Counted from the stretch's first letter, positions 1 to 6,390 are shown. The stretch: 7,365 nucleotides of DNA from Patescibacteria group bacterium (GCA_023487325.1 JAMDBS010000016.1:1-7365), one strand, 5' to 3'. Notes: generated by a model not told the origin, from the letters alone. Program-made: numbers and translations.

Positions 1-753
1 ATTTTTGAATATAAAATGATTTTTACAATCAATACAAAGGTAATCAATCAATTGCGGCGCTGCCGCAGCAATTTTTTGACACTTTTCCTCCTTGCAGTCT
101 AATAATCTTAAAGGATTAGTATCCATTCTTTTTAGACAGTCTCGGCAGAGAAAATTTTTGTAATTTTGATAATATTCAAGCAGCTTCTTTTTGAATTTAT
201 TACGACAGGATTTACAGCCGATACTGTTAATTTCTAAAACTATGTCATCTGATAAACCAAGATCGGTAAAAATCTGCCAAAGCAATAAAATAGCGATGCT
301 GTCGGAAAGTGAGCTGTCGTCACCAATGATTTCGATGCCAGCCTGGTTAAACTGTCTATATCTTCCCTTTTGTGGTCTATCATAGCGAAACATTGGTCCG
401 AAGTAGGAGAGTTTTACGGGTTGAGGCCAGATTTGCATGCCGTTTTGCAAATAGGAGCGAACAACGCCCGCTGTTCCTTCTGGTCGTAAAGCCAGAGGTT
501 CTTTAGCGGTTTCGTCTTCGTTGTAAAGTGCGCTGTTTCTTGCGACCTCAAACAATTCTTTCTCGACGATATCGGTATTTTCGCCGATAGCGCGAGTAAA
601 AATCTTTTTATATTCAGAAATAGGTGTGCTGATTTTATCAAAACTAAATGCTTTAGTTCTTTTTTCGATAATATTGTTTACAAAATTCCAATATTTTTGC
701 TCTTCTGGTAAAATATCGCGTGTACCGCTGGGCGCTTGTAGCAAATTCTTCAT
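1..753 (-). CDS. hisS: Histidine--tRNA ligase (HisRS), 3' end cut by window edge
   Basis: Class II aminoacyl-tRNA synthetase that charges tRNA-His with histidine using ATP in the cytoplasm. The first 251 residues are visible; whole HisRS proteins are usually about 420-430, so motif 3 and the anticodon-binding domain lie beyond the edge. Visible: N-terminal 'SGTRDILPEE' (9-18), the motif 1 region ending 'GENTDIVEKELFEV' (57-70), 'LRPEGT' (89-94), and motif 2 'FGPMFRYDRPQKGRYRQF' (118-135), followed by 'NQAGIEIIG'. Eight cysteines fall as four pairs (C180/C183, C203/C206, C220/C225, C240/C243) in the insertion after motif 2, including 'NPLRLLDC'. The ATG at 753 is chosen because AAGGAA lies 4 nt upstream and the next residues match the HisRS N-terminus. 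The frame is open throughout. It is the last visible gene of a same-strand cluster, 64 bp after rel, with a possible promoter of its own in that gap. The identification is very secure. Confidence 0.97.
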   Translation of the reverse strand, partial: MKNLLQAPSGTRDILPEEQKYWNFVNNIIEKRTKAFSFDKISTPISEYKKIFTRAIGENTDIVEKELFEVARNSALYNEDETAKEPLALRPEGTAGVVRSYLQNGMQIWPQPVKLSYFGPMFRYDRPQKGRYRQFNQAGIEIIGDDSSLSDSIAILLLWQIFTDLGLSDDIVLEINSIGCKSCRNKFKKKLLEYYQNYKNFLCRDCLKRMDTNPLRLLDCKEEKCQKIAAAAPQLIDYLCIDCKNHFIFKN

Positions 754-785
754 TTTATTCCTTAAAATTACTTTTATTTAAACTC

Positions 786-814
786 AGTTTAGCATTTATC
801 GGTGGATATTACAA
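786..814 (-). promoter_or_regulatory. Candidate promoter upstream of hisS
   Basis: In the 64-bp gap between rel and hisS, the minus strand reads TTGTAA (814-809), a 17-nt spacer, then TAAACT (791-786) preceded by TGC, an extended -10 arrangement. Each hexamer matches four of six consensus bases. A start near 779 would leave a leader of about 25 nt carrying the AAGGAA ribosome site. It could supplement read-through from nusA-clpC-rel. The spacing and the TGn are the main support; this may be chance in AT-rich DNA. Confidence 0.4.
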
Positions 815-817
815 TGT

Positions 818-2320
818 TTATTTTTTCGTAAGATATGATTTTATTCGGCCTCGGGCACGGGAAGTTTTAACAAATTTTAGCCAATCGCGCTTGGGTTCAG
901 ATTCTTTTTTAGTAATAATATCAACAATATCGCCATTTTTTAGCGGCTGGTCTAATTTTATCATTTTTCCATTTAATTTAGCTCCAACGCAAGTATTACC
1001 GACGTCGCTGTGGATCGCGTAGGCAAAATCAACGGGGGTAGCGCCTAGTGGTAGATCGTGAACATCGCCCTGCGGGGTGAAGACAAAAATTCTATCTTTA
1101 AAAAAATCTATTTTTAAAATTTGTGAAAATTCCTTAGAGTCTTTGATGTTTTGCTGCCATTTTTCTAATTCCTTTAACCAGACCAGTTGGTCTTTGGCGA
1201 TCTTAGCCATATTGGCAGGTTTTTGTCTTATGTCTTTATAATGCCAATGAGCGGCAATACCATTTTCGGCCTTGTCGTGCATTTCTTTAGTGCGAACTTG
1301 GATTTCGACAATCTCGCCATCAATAGCAAAAACAGTGGTATGAAGCGACTGATAACCATTGGGTTTAGGTACGGCAATATAATCCTTAATCCGACCAATT
1401 AATGGTTTCCATGTTTGGTGAATAATGCCCAAAACTTTATAGCAATCTTCTAAGTTGTTGACAATTATTCGTACAGCGACCAAATCGTAGATTTTGGTAA
1501 TATCAAAATCATATTTTTTTAATTTTTTGTACAGAGAATAAAGGTGCTTACGCCGGCCATGGATTTTGGCCTTAATGCCAACTTTGTGTATTTTATTTTC
1601 TAACACTTCAATAACCTTTTTCAAATATTCTTCTTTTTCTTCGTATTTATGACCGACAATATTTTTAACTTTTTGGTATTCTTTGGGGTAAGCATAAGGA
1701 AAGGCTAGGTCTTCTAGTTCTCCTTTTACTTTTCCCATGCCTAATCTGTAAGCTAACGGTGCGTATATTTCTAGTGTCTCTCGAGCGATGCGTTCGCGTT
1801 TTTCGGGCCGTACACCTTTTAGGGTTTGCATGTTGTGGATGCGATCAGCAAATTTAATCATTACCACTCTTAAATCTTTGGCCATTGCCAGAAGCATTTT
1901 TCTTAACGATTCAATGTGTCGTTCATATCCTAATTGTTTTTGGCGACGGTTTTGTAATAAATTAAGAGGAAAAAACCAGGATTTTTTTATTTTTATTTTG
2001 CCAAGCTTGGTAACGCCGTCAATGATTTCAAAAATTTCCGGGCCAAATTCTGCTTTTAATGACTTTATTTTATGAGGATTATTTTCGGCTACGTCGTGTA
2101 AGAGCGCCGCGGCAATTGTTTGCGCATCAAAATTATTTATAGCTAGTAGATATGCGCTGTGTAGCGGATGATTGATATATTCTTCACCGGTACCGCGTTT
2201 TTCTCCTTTATGCGCATCTTTGGCAAAATAATAAGCCTTTGTTATTAAATCTTGGTCGGCTTTATTTAAATAGTTGCCGGTTTTTTTCAATAAATCAATT
2301 AATTCTAATTTTTGCGGCAT
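818..2320 (-). CDS. RelA/SpoT-family (p)ppGpp synthetase/hydrolase, short form without C-terminal regulatory domains
   Basis: Makes and probably degrades the alarmone (p)ppGpp, linking starvation to transcription and translation. It has 500 residues; full-length Rel/SpoT proteins have about 700-740. Domain order: HD hydrolase domain about 25-200, with metal ligands H51, H75, D76 and D159 in 'KFADRIHNM'; synthetase domain about 230-365, with D279 in 'IYDLVAVR', the charge motif 'RIKD' (310-313), 'NGYQSLHT' (321-328), E339 in 'EIQVRT' and 'HWHYK' (358-362); TGS domain about 408-470. The chain ends soon after 'WLKFVKTSRARGRIKSYL', so the remaining helical, zinc-finger and ACT/RRM domains are absent. 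RIKD is the RxKD form typical of bifunctional Rel/SpoT, not of RelA. The usual hydrolase 'HDxxED' reads 'HDVAEN', with Asn80 in place of Asp. There is also an insertion of about 18 residues around 112-130, before the 'LRKMLLAMA' helix. The ATG at 2320 follows the clpC stop by 14 bp and has only a weak GCGAG ribosome site. Family certain; activity balance unknown. Confidence 0.96.
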   Translation of the reverse strand: MPQKLELIDLLKKTGNYLNKADQDLITKAYYFAKDAHKGEKRGTGEEYINHPLHSAYLLAINNFDAQTIAAALLHDVAENNPHKIKSLKAEFGPEIFEIIDGVTKLGKIKIKKSWFFPLNLLQNRRQKQLGYERHIESLRKMLLAMAKDLRVVMIKFADRIHNMQTLKGVRPEKRERIARETLEIYAPLAYRLGMGKVKGELEDLAFPYAYPKEYQKVKNIVGHKYEEKEEYLKKVIEVLENKIHKVGIKAKIHGRRKHLYSLYKKLKKYDFDITKIYDLVAVRIIVNNLEDCYKVLGIIHQTWKPLIGRIKDYIAVPKPNGYQSLHTTVFAIDGEIVEIQVRTKEMHDKAENGIAAHWHYKDIRQKPANMAKIAKDQLVWLKELEKWQQNIKDSKEFSQILKIDFFKDRIFVFTPQGDVHDLPLGATPVDFAYAIHSDVGNTCVGAKLNGKMIKLDQPLKNGDIVDIITKKESEPKRDWLKFVKTSRARGRIKSYLTKK

Positions 2321-2323
2321 AAA

Positions 2324-2353
2324 TTATCTCGCTATTATTTATCTCGCTTAGAT
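2324..2353 (-). repeat. Short tandem duplication at the clpC-rel junction
   Basis: Two copies of a 10-bp sequence (AGCGAGATAA on the minus strand) lie at 2333-2324 and 2348-2339, a period of 15 bp. One copy covers the last codons of clpC just before its TAA. The other fills the 14-bp gap and supplies the GCGAG that sits 7 nt before the rel ATG, the only ribosome-site-like sequence there. It looks like a local slippage duplication that now spaces the two genes. Confidence 0.6.
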
Positions 2354-4860
2354 TGCTTGATAAACGTAACTTTATTATTTTTAATTATTGCTTTAGTTGT
2401 CTGATGTGCCTTAATTTCGCCCGACAAGATTTTATCAGCGAGTGGGTTTTCTAAAAATTCGGTAATTGCTCTACGTATGGGACGGGCGCCTAAAGTGGGA
2501 TCAAAGCCGTGATCAACAACAAAATCAATAACAGCTTTATTAACCAATAGTTTAATATTTTGTTCTAACAATCTGTTTCTAAGCTGCTGAATTTGCAGTG
2601 TAGTAATTTTATGCAAGTCCTGCTTTTGCAGGGGTTTAAAAACAATGGTCTTGTCGACTCGGTTTAAGAATTCAGGGCGAAAATGATTTTTATATTGGCC
2701 AAGAACTCGAGATTTAATTTTTTCATATTCTCTTTGGAATTGTTTCTGCTCGCTCTGTTCTTCGTTTTTAAAACCGATAGCGGCTTGCTCGCTTAATTCT
2801 TTTATGCCGATATTGGAGGTCATAATAATTATGGTGTTTTTAAAGTTAACCTTTTTGCCCTTAGAATCGGTTAAATAACCATCCTCCATAATTTGCAATA
2901 AAATATTAAAAACCTCTGGATGAGCTTTTTCAATTTCATCAAACAATATTACCGAATATGGCTTACGGCGGACACTTTCGGTTAATTTGCCAGCTTCCTC
3001 AAAGCCGACGTAGCCAGGGGGCGCGCCAATTAAACGAGATATGTTGTGTTTTTCCATAAACTCGCTCATATCAATTTTTATCAGATTGTTCTCGGAGTCA
3101 AAAATAGTGCGCGCCAATACTTTAGAAAGCTCGGTTTTTCCCACTCCGGTTGGCCCTAAAAACATAAATACGCCTAAAGGTCGATTGGGGTTACTTACCC
3201 CTGCTTTAGCTCGTTTTATCGATTCACTAATGCTTTGAATGGCTTCTTTTTGGCCGATAATATATTTGGATAATAATGCCTCAATATTGGAAAATTTGCC
3301 TTTTTCCGATTGGATCAAATTCTCTAGAGGTATTTTGGTCCAAAGAGAAACGACCTTAGCGATTTGCGGATAGTCAATAACCACCGTTTCGTTTTTGGCT
3401 AGCTTGCTTTCTAAGGCCTCGATTTCCTTTTTTATTTGTAATTCTTGGCTTCTTAAAATAGCGGCTTGTTCAAAATTTTGGCTATCTATCTCTTTTTCTT
3501 TATTTTTAATGATGTTTTTTAGCTCAAGATATTTATGCTCTAAGGAATTTTGTGATTCCTCGGAGATATTCCTGTCTAAATATGTAGCTGAGGCCGCTTC
3601 ATCTATAAGATCGATAGCTTTATCTGGTAAGAACCGATCACTAATATATCTTTTAGCTAAATTAGCAGCGGCAGAAATTGCCTCGGAAGTTATTTTAACA
3701 TTGTGATGTTTTTCGTACTTGGATTTGATGCCGTTTAGTATCTCGATAGTTTCTTTTAAAGTAGGCTCTGAGACTTCGATCTTTTGCAGACGGCGTTCTA
3801 GTGCCGAGTCTTTTTCGATATATTTACGGTATTCTTCGCTGGTGGTTGCTCCGATTAATCTCAATTTGCCTTTAGCAAGCTGGGGTTTTAAAATATTGGC
3901 CGCGTCCATCGAGCCTTCGGCATTGCCGGTGCCAACGACAGTATGCAATTCATCAATAAATAGGATTACATCGTCGTATTTATTTATTTCTTGAATCAAT
4001 TTTTTTAGTCGTTCTTCGAATTGACCACGGTACATTGTCCCAGCCACCAAAATTGCTAAATCTAGTGAAATTATTTTTTTATTTTTTAATAAAGCTGGAA
4101 CTTGGTTGGCGATTATTTTTTGGGCAATACCTTCCACAATAGCAGTTTTACCTACACCAGGATCGCCAACTAAAACTGGGTTATTTTTTGTCCGTCGGCA
4201 GAGAATCTGAATTGCTCGTTTTATTTCATTTTCTCGTCCGATAATAGGATCTAGTTCGCCAGCTTTAGCATTTTTGGTTAAATCAAGCCCAAATTCATCT
4301 AAAAAAGGTGTTGGTGAATTACTCTGTGTTTTATTCTGTGCCGGTATTTGATTTTCCAATAAATTTCCTAAAAATGGAAAAAGTTCCGGCGGTAAATTCT
4401 GCGGTGAAAATCCTTGCGGTGGTAAATCTTGGATAAATGATTCCTCTAATTCTTCTTTTATAAGATTAGGATTGCCGCCTAATCTTATAATAATTTGGTA
4501 GGCAATATTGTCTGGTTTACTTAAAATTGCCCAGAGTAAATGTTCTGCTTCTATAGAGGTTTGTTTGAGCTCAACTACTTTTTTAGCGGCTAGAGCCAAA
4601 ATATTTCTTAATGACGGAGAAATGCCTTTAGGATGATTAGTATGAAAATTATTAAAATTAATAACCAATTTTACTTGGTCAAGATGGATTTCGTAATCTT
4701 TTAGAATTTCCCAAGATAGAGTATTGGGAGTAGCGATAAGAGCAACCAACAAATGCTCGGGTCCAATGCCTGCATGTTGGGAATCAGCAAATTTTTGCGC
4801 GCTAAAAAGGACTTTTTTAGCTGATTCGCCAAAACGTTTAAATATATCAAAATTAGCCAT
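2335..4860 (-). CDS. clpC: ClpC-type AAA+ ATPase, unfoldase of the ClpCP protease
   Basis: Hexameric HSP100 ATPase that unfolds proteins and feeds them to ClpP. 841 residues. Two Clp_N repeats (about 5-140) are followed by a linker rich in Pro, Asn and Gln (about 143-185). AAA domain 1 has Walker A 'GDPGVGKT' (232-239), Walker B 'VILFIDELH' (298-306) and pore-loop '[12 protein letters not shown]' (274-285). A short middle domain carries a UVR-like helix ('[19 protein letters not shown]', 462-480). AAA domain 2 has Walker A 'GPTGVGKT' (569-576), pore loop 'GYVGFEEAG' (616-624), Walker B '[11 protein letters not shown]' (637-647), 'RPEFLNRVD' (728-736) and sensor-2 'GARPIRRAI' (791-799). An 'IGF' tripeptide (695-697) sits where ClpP-binding loops occur. 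That loop and the short middle domain argue for ClpC and against the disaggregase ClpB. ATG 4860 is preceded by GAGG (4869-4866) at 5 nt. No CIRCE or CtsR-like operator was seen in the 33-bp gap after nusA. clpP is not in the window. Confidence 0.96.
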   Translation of the reverse strand: MANFDIFKRFGESAKKVLFSAQKFADSQHAGIGPEHLLVALIATPNTLSWEILKDYEIHLDQVKLVINFNNFHTNHPKGISPSLRNILALAAKKVVELKQTSIEAEHLLWAILSKPDNIAYQIIIRLGGNPNLIKEELEESFIQDLPPQGFSPQNLPPELFPFLGNLLENQIPAQNKTQSNSPTPFLDEFGLDLTKNAKAGELDPIIGRENEIKRAIQILCRRTKNNPVLVGDPGVGKTAIVEGIAQKIIANQVPALLKNKKIISLDLAILVAGTMYRGQFEERLKKLIQEINKYDDVILFIDELHTVVGTGNAEGSMDAANILKPQLAKGKLRLIGATTSEEYRKYIEKDSALERRLQKIEVSEPTLKETIEILNGIKSKYEKHHNVKITSEAISAAANLAKRYISDRFLPDKAIDLIDEAASATYLDRNISEESQNSLEHKYLELKNIIKNKEKEIDSQNFEQAAILRSQELQIKKEIEALESKLAKNETVVIDYPQIAKVVSLWTKIPLENLIQSEKGKFSNIEALLSKYIIGQKEAIQSISESIKRAKAGVSNPNRPLGVFMFLGPTGVGKTELSKVLARTIFDSENNLIKIDMSEFMEKHNISRLIGAPPGYVGFEEAGKLTESVRRKPYSVILFDEIEKAHPEVFNILLQIMEDGYLTDSKGKKVNFKNTIIIMTSNIGIKELSEQAAIGFKNEEQSEQKQFQREYEKIKSRVLGQYKNHFRPEFLNRVDKTIVFKPLQKQDLHKITTLQIQQLRNRLLEQNIKLLVNKAVIDFVVDHGFDPTLGARPIRRAITEFLENPLADKILSGEIKAHQTTKAIIKNNKVTFIKQSKRDK

Positions 4861-4893
4861 ATTAACCTCATATAAAAATTAATTTATAAAATC

Positions 4894-5999
4894 TTATTTT
4901 TTTTCAGGCTTTTCTGGCTCGGATTTTTGAGTTTCTCTGTTTTTATCGCTCGTTTTTTTAGAAGTAGCTGGTGCTTCAATTTTTTCTATATCAATGCTCC
5001 ATCCGGTTAGCTTGGAGGCTAAGCGGACATTTTGACCATTTTTACCGATGGCCAGAGAAAGCTGATCATCTTTAACATAAACTGTTGCTTTTTTCTCTTT
5101 TTTGTTTAACTTAATCTTTTCAACTTTTGCTGGCGATAGCGCTTGGGATATGTATTTTTCCGGGTTAGTATCGAATAAAATAATGTCAATTTTCTCGTCA
5201 CCTATTTCGGCTAGCACGGCTTGGACTCTAATGCCGCGCTGACCAACGCAAGAACCAACCGGGTCTAATCCTTCCTGATGTGATAAAACCGACATTTTAG
5301 TGCGGTTGCCAGCTTCGCGGGCAATGCCTTCGATAGTCACTGAGCCAGTGGTAATTTCCGGTACTTCGAGTTCAAAAAGGCATTTGATAAATTCGCTGCG
5401 GCTGCGGCTGACAATAACGCGCGGACCGCGAGCCGATTCTTCGACGCCGACAACATAAATTTTAAGTCGTTGTCCGACAAAATATTTTTCGTTGGGAATT
5501 TGATCGTTAGGCAAAAGCAAGCCATTGATCTTACCCAAGTTGACAATTACCGCATTTCCTTCTATCTGTTGGATTACGCCATTAATAAGTTTGCCTTCTT
5601 TTTCTTTGAATTCGTTAAAGATCATCTCCCGCTCGGCTTCTTGGAGTCTCTGGATAATGACTTGCTTGGCAGTTTGGGCGGCAATGCGGCCAAATTCTGC
5701 GTGTTGGGGCAATTCGATTAGTATTTCTTCATCGACCTTAACGCCTTTTTTAATAACAATGTTATTTTTGTCCGCGTCGAAGAATCGGCTTTTTTTACGA
5801 CCGTGAAAACTTGAAACATTTTGCTTTTAGTTAAATCATCAAGGTTTAATTTAGCGCGAATCACTTGCGTAGGCTGGCCATAATCCTTGCGATATGCAGC
5901 TGCTAGCGCTGCTTCAACAGTAGAGATAACCATTTCTTTAGTTAAGCCTTTTTCGTCACAAACTTGGTTTAATGCTGCTTCAAATTGAGAAATTGCCAT
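4894..5999 (-). CDS. nusA: Transcription termination/antitermination factor NusA, reading frame interrupted by a -1 shift
   Basis: RNA polymerase-binding factor that modulates pausing, hairpin-dependent termination and antitermination. The gene is in two frames. Frame one begins 'MAISQFEAALNQVC' at ATG 5999 (GGAGG 5 nt upstream) and, read straight, hits TAA at 5720-5718 after 93 residues. Frame two runs to TAA at 4896-4894. One -1 shift anywhere from the A7 run (5796-5790) to the A6 run (5751-5746) joins them into 368 residues, a normal length for a NusA without C-terminal acidic repeats. Domains: N-terminal RNAP-binding domain (1 to about 130, including 'FGRIAAQTAKQVIIQRLQEA'), S1 (about 136-200), KH1 with 'VGQRG' (252-256), KH2 with 'IGKNGQNVRLASKLTGW' (318-334), then a Lys/Glu/Pro-rich tail of about 25 residues. 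No rimP is found upstream. NusA is normally essential, so an indel error or a frameshifting mechanism is likelier than a dead gene. Identity is secure; the state of the frame is not. Confidence 0.93.
5743..5773 (-). repeat. 31-bp perfect inverted repeat, arm inside nusA coding sequence
   Basis: The 31 bases read on the minus strand from 5773 to 5743 (beginning GGACAAAAATAAC, ending AAAAAAGGC) recur exactly on the plus strand at 6147-6177. In the downstream nusA frame the arm encodes residues 77-86 (DKNNIVIKKG). It contains a near-palindromic core (AATAAC-ATT-GTTATT) and the heptamer A AAA AAG. The 373-bp spacer holds the nusA start region. The match stops abruptly at both ends. Confidence 0.9.
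5745..5796 (-). other. Two in-register -1 slippery heptamers in nusA
   Basis: Read in the frame of the nusA ATG, codons 68-70 are GTA AAA AAA, giving A AAA AAA at 5796-5790. Codons 83-85 are TTA AAA AAG, giving A AAA AAG at 5751-5745, the heptamer used by E. coli dnaX. Slipping back one base at either site enters the frame encoding the rest of NusA. Both frames are open between the sites. The hairpin AATAAC-ATT-GTTATT lies between them. No upstream Shine-Dalgarno-like stimulator was seen. The same pattern could come from one missing A in either run. Confidence 0.5.
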
Positions 6000-6004
6000 A
6001 AATA

Positions 6005-6009
6005 CCTCC
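6005..6009 (-). promoter_or_regulatory. nusA Shine-Dalgarno within the palindromic element edge
   Basis: GGAGG at 6009-6005 lies 5 nt before ATG 5999, is the strongest ribosome site in the window, and fixes the nusA start. With the preceding GAGC it forms GAGCGGAGG, which can pair with CCTCC (6148-6144) and GCTC (6140-6137) at the far edge of the element. That makes nine pairs around a 3-nt bulge and would hide the site when folded. Confidence 0.75.
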
Positions 6010-6148
6010 GCTCCGTGAATTTCGCTCCTCGACGGAAGAAATTCCGGAAGTCCGCCGTAGCATCTCGGATGCCTGCCCGCCAGTGCCAGGCATGGCAGGC
6101 GGGGAACACGGATGAATAATCCGAGTGGAATACCGAGAGCGAAGGAGG
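6005..6148. repeat. Compound GC-rich palindromic element (REP/MITE-like) in the nusA leader
   Basis: About 144 bp, much richer in GC than the surrounding AT-rich leader, with imperfect terminal inverted repeats (CCTCCGCTC at the left, GAGCGAAGGAGG at the right). Inside are successive hairpins: CCG/CGG plus GAATTTC/GAAATTC (6013-6047), GCATC-TCG-GATGC (6060-6072), a nested GC-rich palindrome (GCCTGCC 6071-6077 with GGCAGGC 6094-6100; alternatively CCCGCC 6076-6081 with GGCGGG 6098-6103; inner TGCCA-GGCA-TGGCA at 6084-6097), and CGGAT-GAATA-ATCCG (6109-6123). There is no transposase frame. I recall similar GC-rich palindromes scattered in CPR-type genomes, but that cannot be checked from this window. 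Confidence 0.7.
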
Positions 6149-6177
6149 ACAAAAATAACATTGTTATTAAAAAAGGC
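6147..6177 (+). repeat. 31-bp perfect inverted repeat, arm in the nusA leader
   Basis: Exact partner of the arm at 5773-5743 in opposite orientation. In the nusA mRNA this stretch is the perfect antisense of nusA codons 77-86. It includes the last three stem bases and the U-tract of the leader terminator at its upstream end and abuts the palindromic element at its downstream end. Confidence 0.9.
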
Positions 6178-6198
6178 AAGTTTAATCCTAAACTTACC
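6169..6198 (-). terminator. Leader intrinsic terminator (candidate attenuator) ahead of nusA
   Basis: On the minus strand GGTAAGTTTA (6198-6189), loop GGAT and TAAACTTGCC (6184-6175) form a 10-bp stem with one U-G pair, followed at once by six Ts (6174-6169). The stem is largely A-T, so of modest strength. It lies about 22 nt after the predicted start from the consensus promoter and would produce a transcript of about 50 nt. Its orientation and T-run place it on the nusA strand; the plus strand lacks a T-run after the stem. Confidence 0.75.
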
Positions 6199-6226
6199 TT
6201 AATCTGCCATATCATGATCATAAATA

Positions 6227-6255
6227 ATTATATGATGTTTTTTGGTATTTGTCAA
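6227..6255 (-). promoter_or_regulatory. Consensus sigma70-type promoter for the nusA-clpC-rel-hisS cluster
   Basis: TTGACA (6255-6250), a spacer of exactly 17 nt, and TATAAT (6232-6227): both hexamers are perfect. Transcription should begin near 6220, giving a leader of about 220 nt before the nusA ATG. It is the only such promoter in the window, lies after the terminator of the upstream gene, and is followed closely by the leader terminator. Confidence 0.85.
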
Positions 6256-6256
6256 G

Positions 6257-6270
6257 TTGATATTCATCAA
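6257..6270. promoter_or_regulatory. Inverted repeat abutting the nusA -35 element
   Basis: TTGAT-ATTC-ATCAA is a perfect 5-bp inverted repeat ending one base upstream of the -35 hexamer. Its position suits a regulator-binding site, but it is short and AT-rich and may be chance. Confidence 0.25.
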
Positions 6271-6390
6271 ATCTGTTATTAATAAAATACTTTCCATATT
6301 ATTGCGATAGCATCAAAAGGGAAAGTAATAAGGTGGAAATCAATTAAATACAATATGCGATGCAGCGATCATTAGTTGCTAATTATAAGC
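6271..6390. other. Intergenic stretch with nothing recognised
   Basis: About 120 AT-rich bases between the nusA promoter region and the terminator of the upstream gene. No tRNA, rimP remnant, convincing promoter or coding frame was seen on either strand. GCGAT occurs several times around 6305-6368 without a clear repeat structure. Confidence 0.5.

Noticed and set aside
414..641. A 75-residue minus-strand frame starting with Met
   Set aside because: It is an out-of-frame shadow of hisS, whose true frame is open from 753 to the window edge and carries the HisRS motifs.
3395..3706. Plus-strand open frames opposite clpC, rel and nusA (for example 103 residues here)
   Set aside because: They are antisense shadows of well-identified genes, with no ribosome sites or recognisable motifs.
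4861..4893. Terminator or heat-shock operator between nusA and clpC
   Set aside because: There is only an A/T-only imperfect palindrome (TATAAA...TTTATA), with no GC stem and no CIRCE- or CtsR-like repeat.
5718..5999. The first nusA frame as a separate 93-residue gene
   Set aside because: Its N-terminus is plainly NusA and joins the rest of NusA in the -1 frame, so it is one gene with a shift, not two genes.
6005..6177. CRISPR array or riboswitch in the nusA leader
   Set aside because: There are no regularly spaced direct repeats, and the hairpins match no riboswitch class I recognise; the structure is palindromic and element-like.
6257..6285. Plus-strand TTGATA with a TAATAA 17 nt downstream as a divergent promoter
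   Set aside because: The -10 matches only three consensus bases and no plus-strand gene follows, since all genes are on the minus strand.
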